A DNA stretch of 20,327 nt from an uncultured Steroidobacter sp. Lineage in GTDB: Bacteria; Pseudomonadota; Gammaproteobacteria; Steroidobacterales; Steroidobacteraceae. The translations under genes and the position numbers were made by a program. The first letter of the stretch is position 1; each line of letters starts with the position of its first letter. Where the stretch lies: assembly GCA_946478975.1 (NCBI GenBank), contig CAMLEO010000107.1:1-20327 (forward strand). Direction: 5' to 3'. The notes under the pieces were generated by a model. It worked only from the letters and a program-made list of their open reading frames with translations. It was not told the DNA's origin and made no database searches. Positions 11,488 through 18,995 of the stretch are shown here, one piece after another.

Positions 11488-14301
11488 TCAGAACTTCAGA
11501 CGGAAGCCCGCGTCGAAGCGCGCGCCGTATTCGATCCAGTCACGGATCTGATTATCGAAACGCGCCCTTCTGACGTACTCGTTGTCGAGAATGTTGGTGC
11601 CTTCGACGAAGACCTGCGCATTGTCGGTCACGTCGTACGACACCGAAGCGTCGACCTGATCGTACGTACGCACGAACACCGGCTCGCTGCCCGAACCGTC
11701 CGCAATCGAATACAGGAACGATTCGCGGCGGTTGTAGGCGATGCGCGCCGAGATTCCATACTTCTCGTAGAAGATGGTCGCGTTCTTCGAGTCGCTCAAG
11801 CCGACCACGGCAAAGCGCACCGCCGGCGAGATCGAACCGAAGTCGCGGTTGGTATCGACGAAGGTTGCGTTCAACGCCGTGCCGAAGCCGCTCAGCCAGC
11901 CCGGCAGTTCATCGAACGTATGCACCAGGTTCAACTCCAGGCCCCAGATGTTTGCTGCATCGGCATTGCGAGGACGCGCCGCCGAGAACGTGGCTTCGTG
12001 CGCACCGGTGATCACGCCGCCGACTGGAATGTTGTCGGCATTGATGATGGTGACCGGCTCCTGCTCGATCGTCGTGACGATGAAGTCGTTGATGTGCTTG
12101 TAGAACGGCGCCGCAGACAGCGTCGTGGTCTGGGTCGGATACCACTCCACCGACACGTCGAAGTTGGTCGACAGGTACGGCTTCAGGTTCGGATTGCCGC
12201 CGCTCGACTCCAGGCTCGCCGGACGCGTGGTGTTGAACGACGTCACTGGCCGCAGATCGTTGAGCGCCGGCCGCGTCAGCGTCTTGGAAGCACCGATACG
12301 CAGCAACAGTTCCGGCATCAGGTTCACGCGCAGGTTGAGGCTCGGCAGGAACTCGTCGTAGCTCGCATCCTGGTCCACCGGAATGGACGCGCCGTTGTTC
12401 TCATACACCGCGTTGAAGATGGTCGGATCGTTCGGCACCAGCAACAGGTCGAGCAGATTGCGCTGCTGCGAATGAGCAGTCAGATCCGTGTGCGTGTAGC
12501 GGCCGCCCAGGTTCAGGAACCAGTCCAGGCCGCCGAGCGTGCCTTCGACATCCAGCTCGGTGTACAACGAATAGGTCTTCTCGTCGACGAAGTCCGGCAG
12601 GCTCGGCACGGAGTTGTAGCCGTTGCCTTGCGACTGCGTCGCCAGCGCCGCCGCCGACGTTCCAGGCGCCAGGCCCAACGCCTGGTCGCGCGCCGCCAGC
12701 GATGCGGGGCTCGACAGATACGCCAGGTACGCATCCGGATCGTACGTCATGAACGTATGCGGAACGTTTGCTCCCGACAGGCCGTCGATGGTGAACGGCC
12801 GCAGCAGGCTCGGATCGACCAGCGTCGGGTAGCCGCAATACAAACATCCGACGTTGAGCGTGCCGCCGCCCTGGTTTTCCAGCTTGCGGGCGGTGTGGGC
12901 AGCGCCGATGCGCACAGCCTTCAACGCTCCACTCTCGGTCATGAACTCCGAGTCCAGCTTGAACTCATGCACGCGATCGGAGGCGGCAGAGCCCTCACGC
13001 TGCGCGAGGTGAGATCGGCCGAGCGAAGCGTTGGTGAGCGCGCCCGGAGTGAAACCGAACACCGAAGGTGTGCCGTCGCCGCTCGGCGCTGTATAGCTGT
13101 ACGAAGTGGGAACGCCGATCACGGTGAAGTAGCCCTTGCCCACCGCGTCGTTCTCCGCCTTCGACGTGGTCGCATCGAACTTGACGTGAATCAGGTCGCT
13201 CGGTTTCCAATCGGTGTTGAAACCGATCTGCTTGGTCGTGGTGTCGCGCAGGCTGTTGGACACGATCATGTCCGCGTTGCCGTTGGTGGTGAGCGAAGTC
13301 ACCGTGCGATTGCCATCGATGGTTGCGGCCGTGTACTGCGAAGGCTCGAACCACGCGCCGAGCGCACGATTCTGCGAGTCCGACTTGAAGTTGTTGTACA
13401 AGCCGTCGAGCGTCAGGGTCAGCGCATCGGAAGGACGGTACTGGCCCACCAGCGTGATGCCCAAACGCTTTCTATCGTCGGCGTTGTTGCCGGTGTCCAT
13501 ATTGCGAGGCGCATAGACATTGGTCGCGATTGGATTGCTGTTCGGACCGACCGTCGTGTTCGGCAGCCAGCCGCCGGTGGACAGGCGGTTCACGGACACC
13601 TTGCGCTGTTGATACGAAACCGAGCCGAGCACGCCGAACGTATCGTCGGCAAAGGTATTGCTGAGCAGGCCGAACATCATCGGCGTGACTTCGTCGTTGT
13701 TGCTCTCGTAGTTGCCCTTGGCGCTGACCACCGAGCGGAAGCCATTCAGATCCAGCGGACGTGCGGTGTGCAGGTTGACCGTGGCACCGATGCCGCCTTC
13801 AGGCAGCCGGGCCAGCGAGGTCTTGTACACATCGGCGCCGCTGATCAGCTCGGCTGCCAGCAGGTCGAAGGAGAAATCGCGTCCGAAATTGTCGGAGGCG
13901 AGCGTGCGGCCGTTGAACAGCACGGAGTTGAACTGCGGGCCGAGGCCGCGCACCGTGACTTTCTGGCCTTCGCCGTTGCTGCGGTCGATGGACACGCCCG
14001 GCATGCGCTGCAGGGATTCGGCGATGTTGGCATCGGGAAACTTGCCCAGATCTTCCTGCGAGATCGAGTCCTGAACGATGGTCGACTCGCGCTTGAGCTC
14101 GGCCGACGTGCTCAGGCTCTGCCGGATGCCGGTAACTGTGACCTCTTCGAGCGGCGCGTCCGATTGGCCCGTCGTCTGTGCAATTGCAGGTCCCGCCAGT
14201 AACGCTGCGCAGAGCGCGGCGCCCCCGGCCCCTCCCAGTGCGCCCGCGCGAGTACTCGCTCGGACGGCACGGCCCAATAGGCTGTTGTTCGGTTTGTGCA
14301 T
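11488..14301 (-). CDS. TonB-dependent outer-membrane receptor (Xanthomonas/Caulobacter type), 937 aa
   Basis: A second outer-membrane receptor of the same broad family as its neighbour but clearly divergent from it. It has a long basic then Ala/Gly-rich signal peptide ending AALLAGPAIA, with cleavage near residue 41. A TonB-box-like LEEVTVTGIRQSL follows at 51-63, then a plug with DLGKFPDANIAESLQRMPGV and VTVRGLGPQF. The C-terminus ends GFRLKF, with the canonical terminal Phe for barrel assembly. A CLYC motif (CxxC) sits mid-barrel, probably in a surface loop. The ATG at 14301 is preceded by GTGGGGG as ribosome site. It is transcribed away from the halogenase operon across a shared 190-base control region, which suggests it imports the compound those genes act on or sense. 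The substrate is not known. Confidence 0.93.
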   Translation of the reverse strand: MHKPNNSLLGRAVRASTRAGALGGAGGAALCAALLAGPAIAQTTGQSDAPLEEVTVTGIRQSLSTSAELKRESTIVQDSISQEDLGKFPDANIAESLQRMPGVSIDRSNGEGQKVTVRGLGPQFNSVLFNGRTLASDNFGRDFSFDLLAAELISGADVYKTSLARLPEGGIGATVNLHTARPLDLNGFRSVVSAKGNYESNNDEVTPMMFGLLSNTFADDTFGVLGSVSYQQRKVSVNRLSTGGWLPNTTVGPNSNPIATNVYAPRNMDTGNNADDRKRLGITLVGQYRPSDALTLTLDGLYNNFKSDSQNRALGAWFEPSQYTAATIDGNRTVTSLTTNGNADMIVSNSLRDTTTKQIGFNTDWKPSDLIHVKFDATTSKAENDAVGKGYFTVIGVPTSYSYTAPSGDGTPSVFGFTPGALTNASLGRSHLAQREGSAASDRVHEFKLDSEFMTESGALKAVRIGAAHTARKLENQGGGTLNVGCLYCGYPTLVDPSLLRPFTIDGLSGANVPHTFMTYDPDAYLAYLSSPASLAARDQALGLAPGTSAAALATQSQGNGYNSVPSLPDFVDEKTYSLYTELDVEGTLGGLDWFLNLGGRYTHTDLTAHSQQRNLLDLLLVPNDPTIFNAVYENNGASIPVDQDASYDEFLPSLNLRVNLMPELLLRIGASKTLTRPALNDLRPVTSFNTTRPASLESSGGNPNLKPYLSTNFDVSVEWYPTQTTTLSAAPFYKHINDFIVTTIEQEPVTIINADNIPVGGVITGAHEATFSAARPRNADAANIWGLELNLVHTFDELPGWLSGFGTALNATFVDTNRDFGSISPAVRFAVVGLSDSKNATIFYEKYGISARIAYNRRESFLYSIADGSGSEPVFVRTYDQVDASVSYDVTDNAQVFVEGTNILDNEYVRRARFDNQIRDWIEYGARFDAGFRLKF

Positions 14302-14385
14302 TTAGCCCCCACTTTGTTTTGCTGGCTGTCGTTGAAATGTCACCCGCATCCGTTGCGGACGACGTACTTTTTTAGGCTAACCGAA

Positions 14386-14401
14386 TTGTCTGAGTAGTCA
14401 A
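14386..14401. promoter_or_regulatory. dyad overlapping both divergent -35 elements, candidate GntR operator
   Basis: TTGTCTGAGTAGTCAA is an imperfect palindrome with five of six arm positions paired around a four-base centre. It covers the plus-strand -35 and the proposed minus-strand -35 (TTGACT). A repressor bound here would silence receptor and halogenase operon together. The GntR/FCD protein encoded at 16813 is the obvious candidate, but that link is inference. Confidence 0.35.
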
Positions 14402-14414
14402 TACTATTTATCAT
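14386..14414 (+). promoter_or_regulatory. sigma-70-like promoter of the halogenase operon
   Basis: TTGTCT (14386-14391) as -35 and TATCAT (14409-14414, five of six matches) as -10 are spaced by exactly 17 bases. Transcription would start near 14421, giving a leader of about 70 bases before the ATG at 14492. Confidence 0.55.
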
Positions 14415-14491
14415 ATAAGACAGATCAATCGGCCAATTCCCGCAGAATGGAATAGACTGGCCGGGGTGGAAGCTTCGTTGGGGGGTGCCGG

Positions 14492-16051
14492 ATGAATGCA
14501 ACCGATCAGCCGATTCGCTCAATTGTGGTCATTGGCGGCGGCAGCGCCGGATGGCTGGCGGCGGCTCGTATTGCCGCCCGCAACAGCGGTGCCGGTCAAC
14601 ACGCGATTACCGTCACGCTGGTCGAGTCATCTACGGTGCCAGCCATCGGTGTCGGCGAAGGGACCTGGCCGACTATGCGCAATACCCTCGCGAAAATCGG
14701 CATTAGCGAGACCGAGTTCATGCAGAGCTGCGATGCCGCGTTCAAGCAGGGCGCACGCTTTGCCGGCTGGGTCGACGGCTCGGCCGGCGACGGCTACTAC
14801 CACCCGCTCAATCCCCCCGTCGGCGCCACCGAGCTGAACCTGTCCCCGCATTGGGAAACACTCAACACCGCTCACGAGCGCGCAAGCTTCGCCGACTGCG
14901 TCGATTTTCAGGCGGCGCTGTGCACGGCCGGTCTCGCACCCAAAGACATCACCAGCCCGGAATTCAGAGGCGTCGCGAACTACGCCTATCACCTCGACGC
15001 GGGCAAATTCGCGACCGTTTTGCGCGAACACGCAGTCAATCGCCTGGGCGTGAAGCACGTCATCGGCGACGTCGTGCGCGTTCACCAGGAAGAGAACGGC
15101 GACATCGAGAGCGTGGAGCTGGCCGACGGCCAGAAGCTTGCGGGCGATCTGTTCGTCGACTGCTCCGGTTTCGCCGCGCTGTTGATCGGCGGCGTATACA
15201 ACGTGCCCTTCCAGCGCTGTGGGGAGACGCTGTTCATCGATCGCGCGCTCGCCATGCAAGTGCCCTATCCCCACGCCGAAGCGCCCATCACCTGTCACAC
15301 GATCTCGACGGCGCAGGAAGCCGGTTGGATTTGGGACATCGGGCTGTGGACTCGACGCGGCATCGGTTATGTTTATTCGAGCGCGCACACCAGCGACGAT
15401 GCGGCCGAAGCGACGCTGCGTCGTTATATCGGACCTGCGGCCGATCAGCTGTCCCCTCGCAAGATTTCGATTCAATCGGGCCATCGCCAACGGTTCTGGC
15501 AGAACAACTGCGTGGCCGTCGGCTTGTCCGCCGGCTTCCTCGAGCCGCTCGAAGCTTCGGCGCTGCTGCTGATCGAGATTTCGCTGGATAACATCGCCGA
15601 TCGCCTGCCCCGAACGCGCGCGGCGATGACGGTCGCGGCCCGGCAATTCAATGAAACATTCCAGCATCACTGGATGCGCATCATCGAATTCCTGAAGTTG
15701 CATTACGTGCTCACTCAGCGCACCGAAGCGTTCTGGCAGGACAACCTGGCACCCGCCTCCATTCCCGAAGCGTTGCGAGAACGTTTGGAGCTGTGGCACG
15801 TGCATCCGCCGGGGCCGCACGACTTCCCTCACGCGCGCGAAGTTTTCTCTTGGCCGAGTTATCAGTATATTCTCCACGGCATGCACTTCCGCACGCAGTA
15901 TGCGGAGCTGCCGCACGTCGCTCGCGAAGCGGCGGAGGCAAGACGCCTGCTGGCGCGTGCCGCTCAATTACGAAAAGAAGCTTTACAGAAGATGCCGCCT
16001 CATCGTGAGCTGCTGAAAAAGATCCGCACCTACGGATTGCAAACTGTATGA
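14492..16051 (+). CDS. flavin-dependent halogenase family protein ('tryptophan halogenase')
   Basis: A 519-residue member of the flavin-dependent halogenase family, whose studied members use FADH2, oxygen and chloride or bromide to halogenate indoles or other aromatics. The FAD-binding GGGSAGW is at 15-21. GVGEGTWP at 53-60 corresponds to the usual GVGEATxP. Lys85 in CDAAFKQG and Glu354 in FLEPLEAS match the catalytic Lys79 and Glu346 of PrnA in context and almost exactly in spacing (269 versus 267 residues). The WxWxIP motif is present as W279-I-W281-D-I283-G284, with Gly for Pro. Halogenases of this subgroup often sit beside TonB-dependent receptors and SapC proteins; their natural substrate is largely unknown, and free tryptophan should not be assumed. 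It is first in an apparent operon; its TGA overlaps the next ATG. Confidence 0.93.
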   Translation: MNATDQPIRSIVVIGGGSAGWLAAARIAARNSGAGQHAITVTLVESSTVPAIGVGEGTWPTMRNTLAKIGISETEFMQSCDAAFKQGARFAGWVDGSAGDGYYHPLNPPVGATELNLSPHWETLNTAHERASFADCVDFQAALCTAGLAPKDITSPEFRGVANYAYHLDAGKFATVLREHAVNRLGVKHVIGDVVRVHQEENGDIESVELADGQKLAGDLFVDCSGFAALLIGGVYNVPFQRCGETLFIDRALAMQVPYPHAEAPITCHTISTAQEAGWIWDIGLWTRRGIGYVYSSAHTSDDAAEATLRRYIGPAADQLSPRKISIQSGHRQRFWQNNCVAVGLSAGFLEPLEASALLLIEISLDNIADRLPRTRAAMTVAARQFNETFQHHWMRIIEFLKLHYVLTQRTEAFWQDNLAPASIPEALRERLELWHVHPPGPHDFPHAREVFSWPSYQYILHGMHFRTQYAELPHVAREAAEARRLLARAAQLRKEALQKMPPHRELLKKIRTYGLQTV

Positions 16052-16782
16052 GCAGGATCACGGCGCTCCATCGCGCTCGCCATGCGAGCGTACAGCTGCG
16101 ACAGCCTCTGGATGCATCCAGCCTGCGCTTCGCTTTGCTCGGCCGCTCGGAACTGATGCTCGCCTGCGCGGACTTTCCCATCTGCCTGGCAAAAGAAGCG
16201 GAGACCGGGCGTTTCAACTTGATCGCGCTGCTGAGCCTGGTCGAACCTCGCAACCTGTATTGTTTCAACGGCCAGTGGCGCACGACGTATCAGCCGGAAG
16301 CGACCACGACCGCGCCGTTCGTCATCGACCCGACCAGCGAGCATGGCCTGGCGGTCGATGAAGACCTGGTCGCGCTGAACACCGGCGGCATGCAACTGTT
16401 CGACGATCATGGCAAGCGCACCGAGACCCTGGCCAACATTTCTTCACATTTGAAACGCGTTGCCACCGACATCGCCGATGCGCAGCACATGGTCGACGAC
16501 TTCGCCCGCCGCAAACTGGTTCGGCCGCTGCAGCTGGTGCTGCGACTCCAGGACGGCAACGAGCATCAAATAGACGGGCTGTACAGCCTGGGCACCGATG
16601 CGCTCGCTGCCCTCTCCGATCACACCGTGGTGGAGTTGTATCGATCCGGCAATCTTGCGGCGGCGGCCATCATGAGCGCATCGCTTGCACAGATCGAACG
16701 ACTCCGCCAGCTTCACAACGCTCAACTTCGTGACTCGGGCGCGAAGCCGATCACGAGCGCGAGAGTCACCATCGAAGAGTGA
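16048..16782 (+). CDS. SapC family protein
   Basis: This 244-residue protein matches the SapC family, named after a gene next to the Campylobacter surface-layer protein; its biochemical role is unknown. Typical features are the early FPICLAKEAETGRFNLIALLSL, NLYCFNGQWRTTYQPE with a following PFVID, and the later hydrophilic DGNEHQIDGLYSL. There is no signal peptide, so it is probably cytoplasmic. The start overlaps the halogenase stop as ATGA, which implies coupled translation and probably related functions. SapC proteins recur with TonB receptors and halogenase-like flavoproteins in Caulobacter and Xanthomonas relatives. A role as partner or sensor for the halogenase is guesswork. Confidence 0.87.
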   Translation: MSRITALHRARHASVQLRQPLDASSLRFALLGRSELMLACADFPICLAKEAETGRFNLIALLSLVEPRNLYCFNGQWRTTYQPEATTTAPFVIDPTSEHGLAVDEDLVALNTGGMQLFDDHGKRTETLANISSHLKRVATDIADAQHMVDDFARRKLVRPLQLVLRLQDGNEHQIDGLYSLGTDALAALSDHTVVELYRSGNLAAAAIMSASLAQIERLRQLHNAQLRDSGAKPITSARVTIEE

Positions 16783-16812
16783 GCGGCGGCTCCACAGCGC
16801 GGAACTCCATAC

Positions 16813-17565
16813 ATGAATGTAACGACCTCCCGCGAACTGCGGCCCCAGCTGGGGCGTAACCTCACGCACGGACTGCTCGACGTGTTGGGACGCGCCATCG
16901 TGACCGGCGGCTACGGTCAGCAGAGCTTTCCGACCGAAGCCGAGCTCGCCAAACAACACGGCGTGAGCCGGTCCGTGACGCGCGAAGCTGTGAAGATGCT
17001 GACGGCGAAAGGCTTGCTCAGCTCGCGGCCCAAACAAGGAACCATCGTCCAGCCGACCAGCAGCTGGAATCTGTTCGACACCGACGTGCTGCGCTGGCTG
17101 CTCGAACGCACGTTCTCCGTCGACCTGCTGCGTCACTTCAATCAACTGCGGGTTGCCATCGAGCCCGAAGCCGCCGCACTCGCGGCCGTGTATGCCGATA
17201 CCAGCGAGCGTGACGCCATCGACGCCGGCTTGGAACGAATGAAAGCCGCGGAGAGCGGCCGTGACAACACGCTCGACGCCGACATCGCCTTTCACGTCGC
17301 CATCCTCAAGGCGTCCAAGAATCCGTTCTATGGCCAGTTTCAGGATGTCGTTGCCACTGCCCTACGCAGCTCCATCCAGTTCACCAACCGCATCAAAGGC
17401 CATTCCGCCAGCATCGCCGACCACGCCGCCGTGCGCGACGCCATCGCACGTAACAAACCCGAAGTCGCGCGCGTCGCGATGAGAAAAATCATCGGCGACG
17501 TGCTGGACCTGATCGACACCACCGGCAAACCCAAGAAGGCGGCGGTGCGAAAGCGGAAGGCGTGA
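16813..17565 (+). CDS. GntR-family transcriptional regulator, FCD (FadR/DgoR-like) subfamily
   Basis: A 250-residue DNA-binding regulator. The winged helix-turn-helix occupies about residues 15-82 (FPTEAELAKQHGVSRSVTREAV, then LLSSRPKQGTIV). The segment WNLFDTDVLRWLL at 85-97 closely resembles the sugar-acid regulator DgoR. The all-helical FCD effector domain follows. Asp157, His161 and His204 match three of its four metal ligands in spacing, but the fourth position (226) is Ile, not His. A basic tail ends KKAAVRKRKA. It lies 30 bases after the SapC gene on the same strand and is probably co-transcribed. It is the likely local regulator of the halogenase operon and the divergent receptor; the effector may be a sugar acid, which is inference from family likeness. 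Confidence 0.92.
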   Translation: MNVTTSRELRPQLGRNLTHGLLDVLGRAIVTGGYGQQSFPTEAELAKQHGVSRSVTREAVKMLTAKGLLSSRPKQGTIVQPTSSWNLFDTDVLRWLLERTFSVDLLRHFNQLRVAIEPEAAALAAVYADTSERDAIDAGLERMKAAESGRDNTLDADIAFHVAILKASKNPFYGQFQDVVATALRSSIQFTNRIKGHSASIADHAAVRDAIARNKPEVARVAMRKIIGDVLDLIDTTGKPKKAAVRKRKA

Positions 17566-17568
17566 GTT

Positions 17569-17976
17569 CTAGCGAACATTGTTTGCTCGCGGCGCGTCGG
17601 CAAGGATGGCGTTGACCAGGTCCCGTGTTTGCTCATCCGGGTGCTCGTTCCCGAATCGAGCCAGGGCGATTTCGAGCTCGGCGGAGCCGCGCACGTCCGA
17701 TACGAAACACAGCGCGATGCGCTCATCCAACGAGCCCGGCCGAGAATGCAGCAGCAGCCGAGTCACCGGCGCGGCATAAACACTGGCGTGCCTCATCAGC
17801 TTTACCTGTACTCCGTCGTCGAATCCCCCGGGACCCCGGCTGCGGATGAAATACAGTAGCCTCAACTCACACCATCGCACCGGCCGATCGAGCCTCCCGG
17901 GCAGAATGGCACATAGCCCCGCAAGGGCTTCGGCAATGAGAAACAGCACGACGAAGCGGACCATCCTCAAGGACAT
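17569..17976 (-). CDS. hypothetical small exported or membrane-anchored protein
   Basis: I do not recognise this 135-residue protein. The N-terminus (VRFVVLFLIAEALAGLCAILPG) is a good signal peptide or anchor. The rest is hydrophilic, with LRLLYFIRSRGPGGFDDG, a segment LLLHSRPGSLDERIALCFVSDVRG and an acidic HPDEQTRDLVNAIL near the end. The ATG at 17976 has a close GGAG (GGAGAAATG); a second ATG four codons later is also possible. It starts 16 bases after the stop of the beta-propeller gene on the same strand and so looks like the last gene of that operon. It converges on the GntR gene with three bases between stops. The operon position and signal sequence make it more likely real than a chance frame. 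Confidence 0.6.
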   Translation of the reverse strand: MSLRMVRFVVLFLIAEALAGLCAILPGRLDRPVRWCELRLLYFIRSRGPGGFDDGVQVKLMRHASVYAAPVTRLLLHSRPGSLDERIALCFVSDVRGSAELEIALARFGNEHPDEQTRDLVNAILADAPRANNVR

Positions 17977-17992
17977 TTCTCCATAAAAAAAC

Positions 17993-18985
17993 TCAGGGTT
18001 CGGGCCGCAAGATCCATATCGCCGCGGGTTGGTCGCGGGCCGCGCGGATTGCTACTAGCAGGCGATCGAGCTCGGGGATGAACAATCCGGTGCGCGAGCC
18101 GCTCGACGTAGTGAAGCGTCCTTTGTGCGCAAAGGTGTCACCAGATGCGTCGAGCGTGTCGACGAAGCCTTCGCCGCAGATCACATACACGCGATCTCTC
18201 TTTGCATCGACGAATACATCGTCGGAGTCGCCGCAAACATCGCTGCCGCTCAAAGCGCGCCCCGTCTGCAACTCGTAGGCCTGCAGACGAGCCGGCTTTC
18301 TGAAAATACTGAGCACGCGACCTCTCTTGACGTCGAGCGCCAAGGGATAGTTCGCAAGCAGGCTGCCGGTCGGCCAGGCGGCAACTCGTTTGTTGGTCTC
18401 ACGAGAAACTACGGCGATCTGCTTTGCATCGGGCACGTTCACGATGATGTCGCGCCCACCAGGCACGAGTTGAAAACTTTCCGGATGACCCGCGAGCGGA
18501 ATCTCCGCCACGCGCGCACGCGTAGCGGGATCGATAACGGCAAGTGCGCCATCGCCGTAGCCGACATAGATGCGATGTGCAGCCTGATCGACCCGCACGT
18601 TATCTGCATCGTCTCCCAGCGCAATGCTCCCGAGCGCAGCGAAATCCGAGCCACGAAACATGCGGACTGAGCCGTCGCCGCCATTGGCGACGTAGACCGT
18701 ATCGGTGCCGGGCTCATAGGCGATGCCTTGCGGCTCCTTGAACCCGGGCACAGTGCGGATCACACGGTGCCCTTTGATATCCACGATACCGATGCTGTTG
18801 TTGCCGAGCTCGGCGACGTAAACGCGCTGACGCGTGGGATCGAACGCGAGATGATCGATGCGACCCGCCACATCGCCGAGGGCGATCTTGGTCTCCAACG
18901 TCAGCGCAGGTGCATCGGCCGCGAACACGCCCGCCGACCAGAGAAAGGCCGCGAGCAGTAACATAAGCGACGACCTTGGAAACAT
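17993..18985 (-). CDS. YncE-like beta-propeller protein, exported
   Basis: A 330-residue periplasmic beta-propeller of the YncE/YVTN-repeat type. The start at 18985 gives MFPRSSLMLLLAAFLWSAGVFAADA, a clean signal peptide ending VFA-A. A longer frame from 19033 would overlap the preceding pump gene and hide the signal. Repeated blades are visible as RVYVAELGNNSIGIVDIKG, TVYVANGGDGSVRMF, RIYVGYGDGALAVIDP and RVYVICGEGFVDTLD, each about 40-50 residues. A cysteine pair (DVCGDSDD and VICGEG) may form a disulfide. Its ribosome site AGAGAGG (18991-18997) overlaps the stop of the RND pump gene, so it is coupled to that pump. Its role is not known; a periplasmic binding or scaffold function for the efflux system is possible. 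Confidence 0.88.
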   Translation of the reverse strand: MFPRSSLMLLLAAFLWSAGVFAADAPALTLETKIALGDVAGRIDHLAFDPTRQRVYVAELGNNSIGIVDIKGHRVIRTVPGFKEPQGIAYEPGTDTVYVANGGDGSVRMFRGSDFAALGSIALGDDADNVRVDQAAHRIYVGYGDGALAVIDPATRARVAEIPLAGHPESFQLVPGGRDIIVNVPDAKQIAVVSRETNKRVAAWPTGSLLANYPLALDVKRGRVLSIFRKPARLQAYELQTGRALSGSDVCGDSDDVFVDAKRDRVYVICGEGFVDTLDASGDTFAHKGRFTTSSGSRTGLFIPELDRLLVAIRAARDQPAAIWILRPEP

Positions 18986-18995
18986 CGCTGCCTCT

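Larger units (their letters stand above)
14302..14491. promoter_or_regulatory. AT-rich divergent control region, receptor versus halogenase operon
   Basis: This 190-base gap between divergent start codons is much richer in A/T (about 14370-14425) than its surroundings. It holds a good plus-strand promoter and a dyad, listed separately, plus TTAT-CAT-ATAA at 14408-14418. On the minus strand TTGACT (14396-14401) and a weak TAGCCT (14374-14379) sit 16 bases apart and might serve the receptor gene. A small TCCG-TTG-CGGA hairpin at 14349-14359 falls in the receptor leader. A G-rich ribosome site (14480-14485) precedes the halogenase ATG. Confidence 0.65.

Noticed and set aside
11920..14202. A 760-codon open frame opposite the second receptor gene
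   Set aside because: Its translation is rich in Arg, His, Val and Gln with no signal, domain or motif. It lies fully antisense to a clear receptor gene and reflects GC-rich codon use.
14349..14376. TCCG-TTG-CGGA hairpin followed by a T run as a plus-strand terminator
   Set aside because: The stem is only four pairs, the T run begins nine bases later, and no plus-strand gene ends there.
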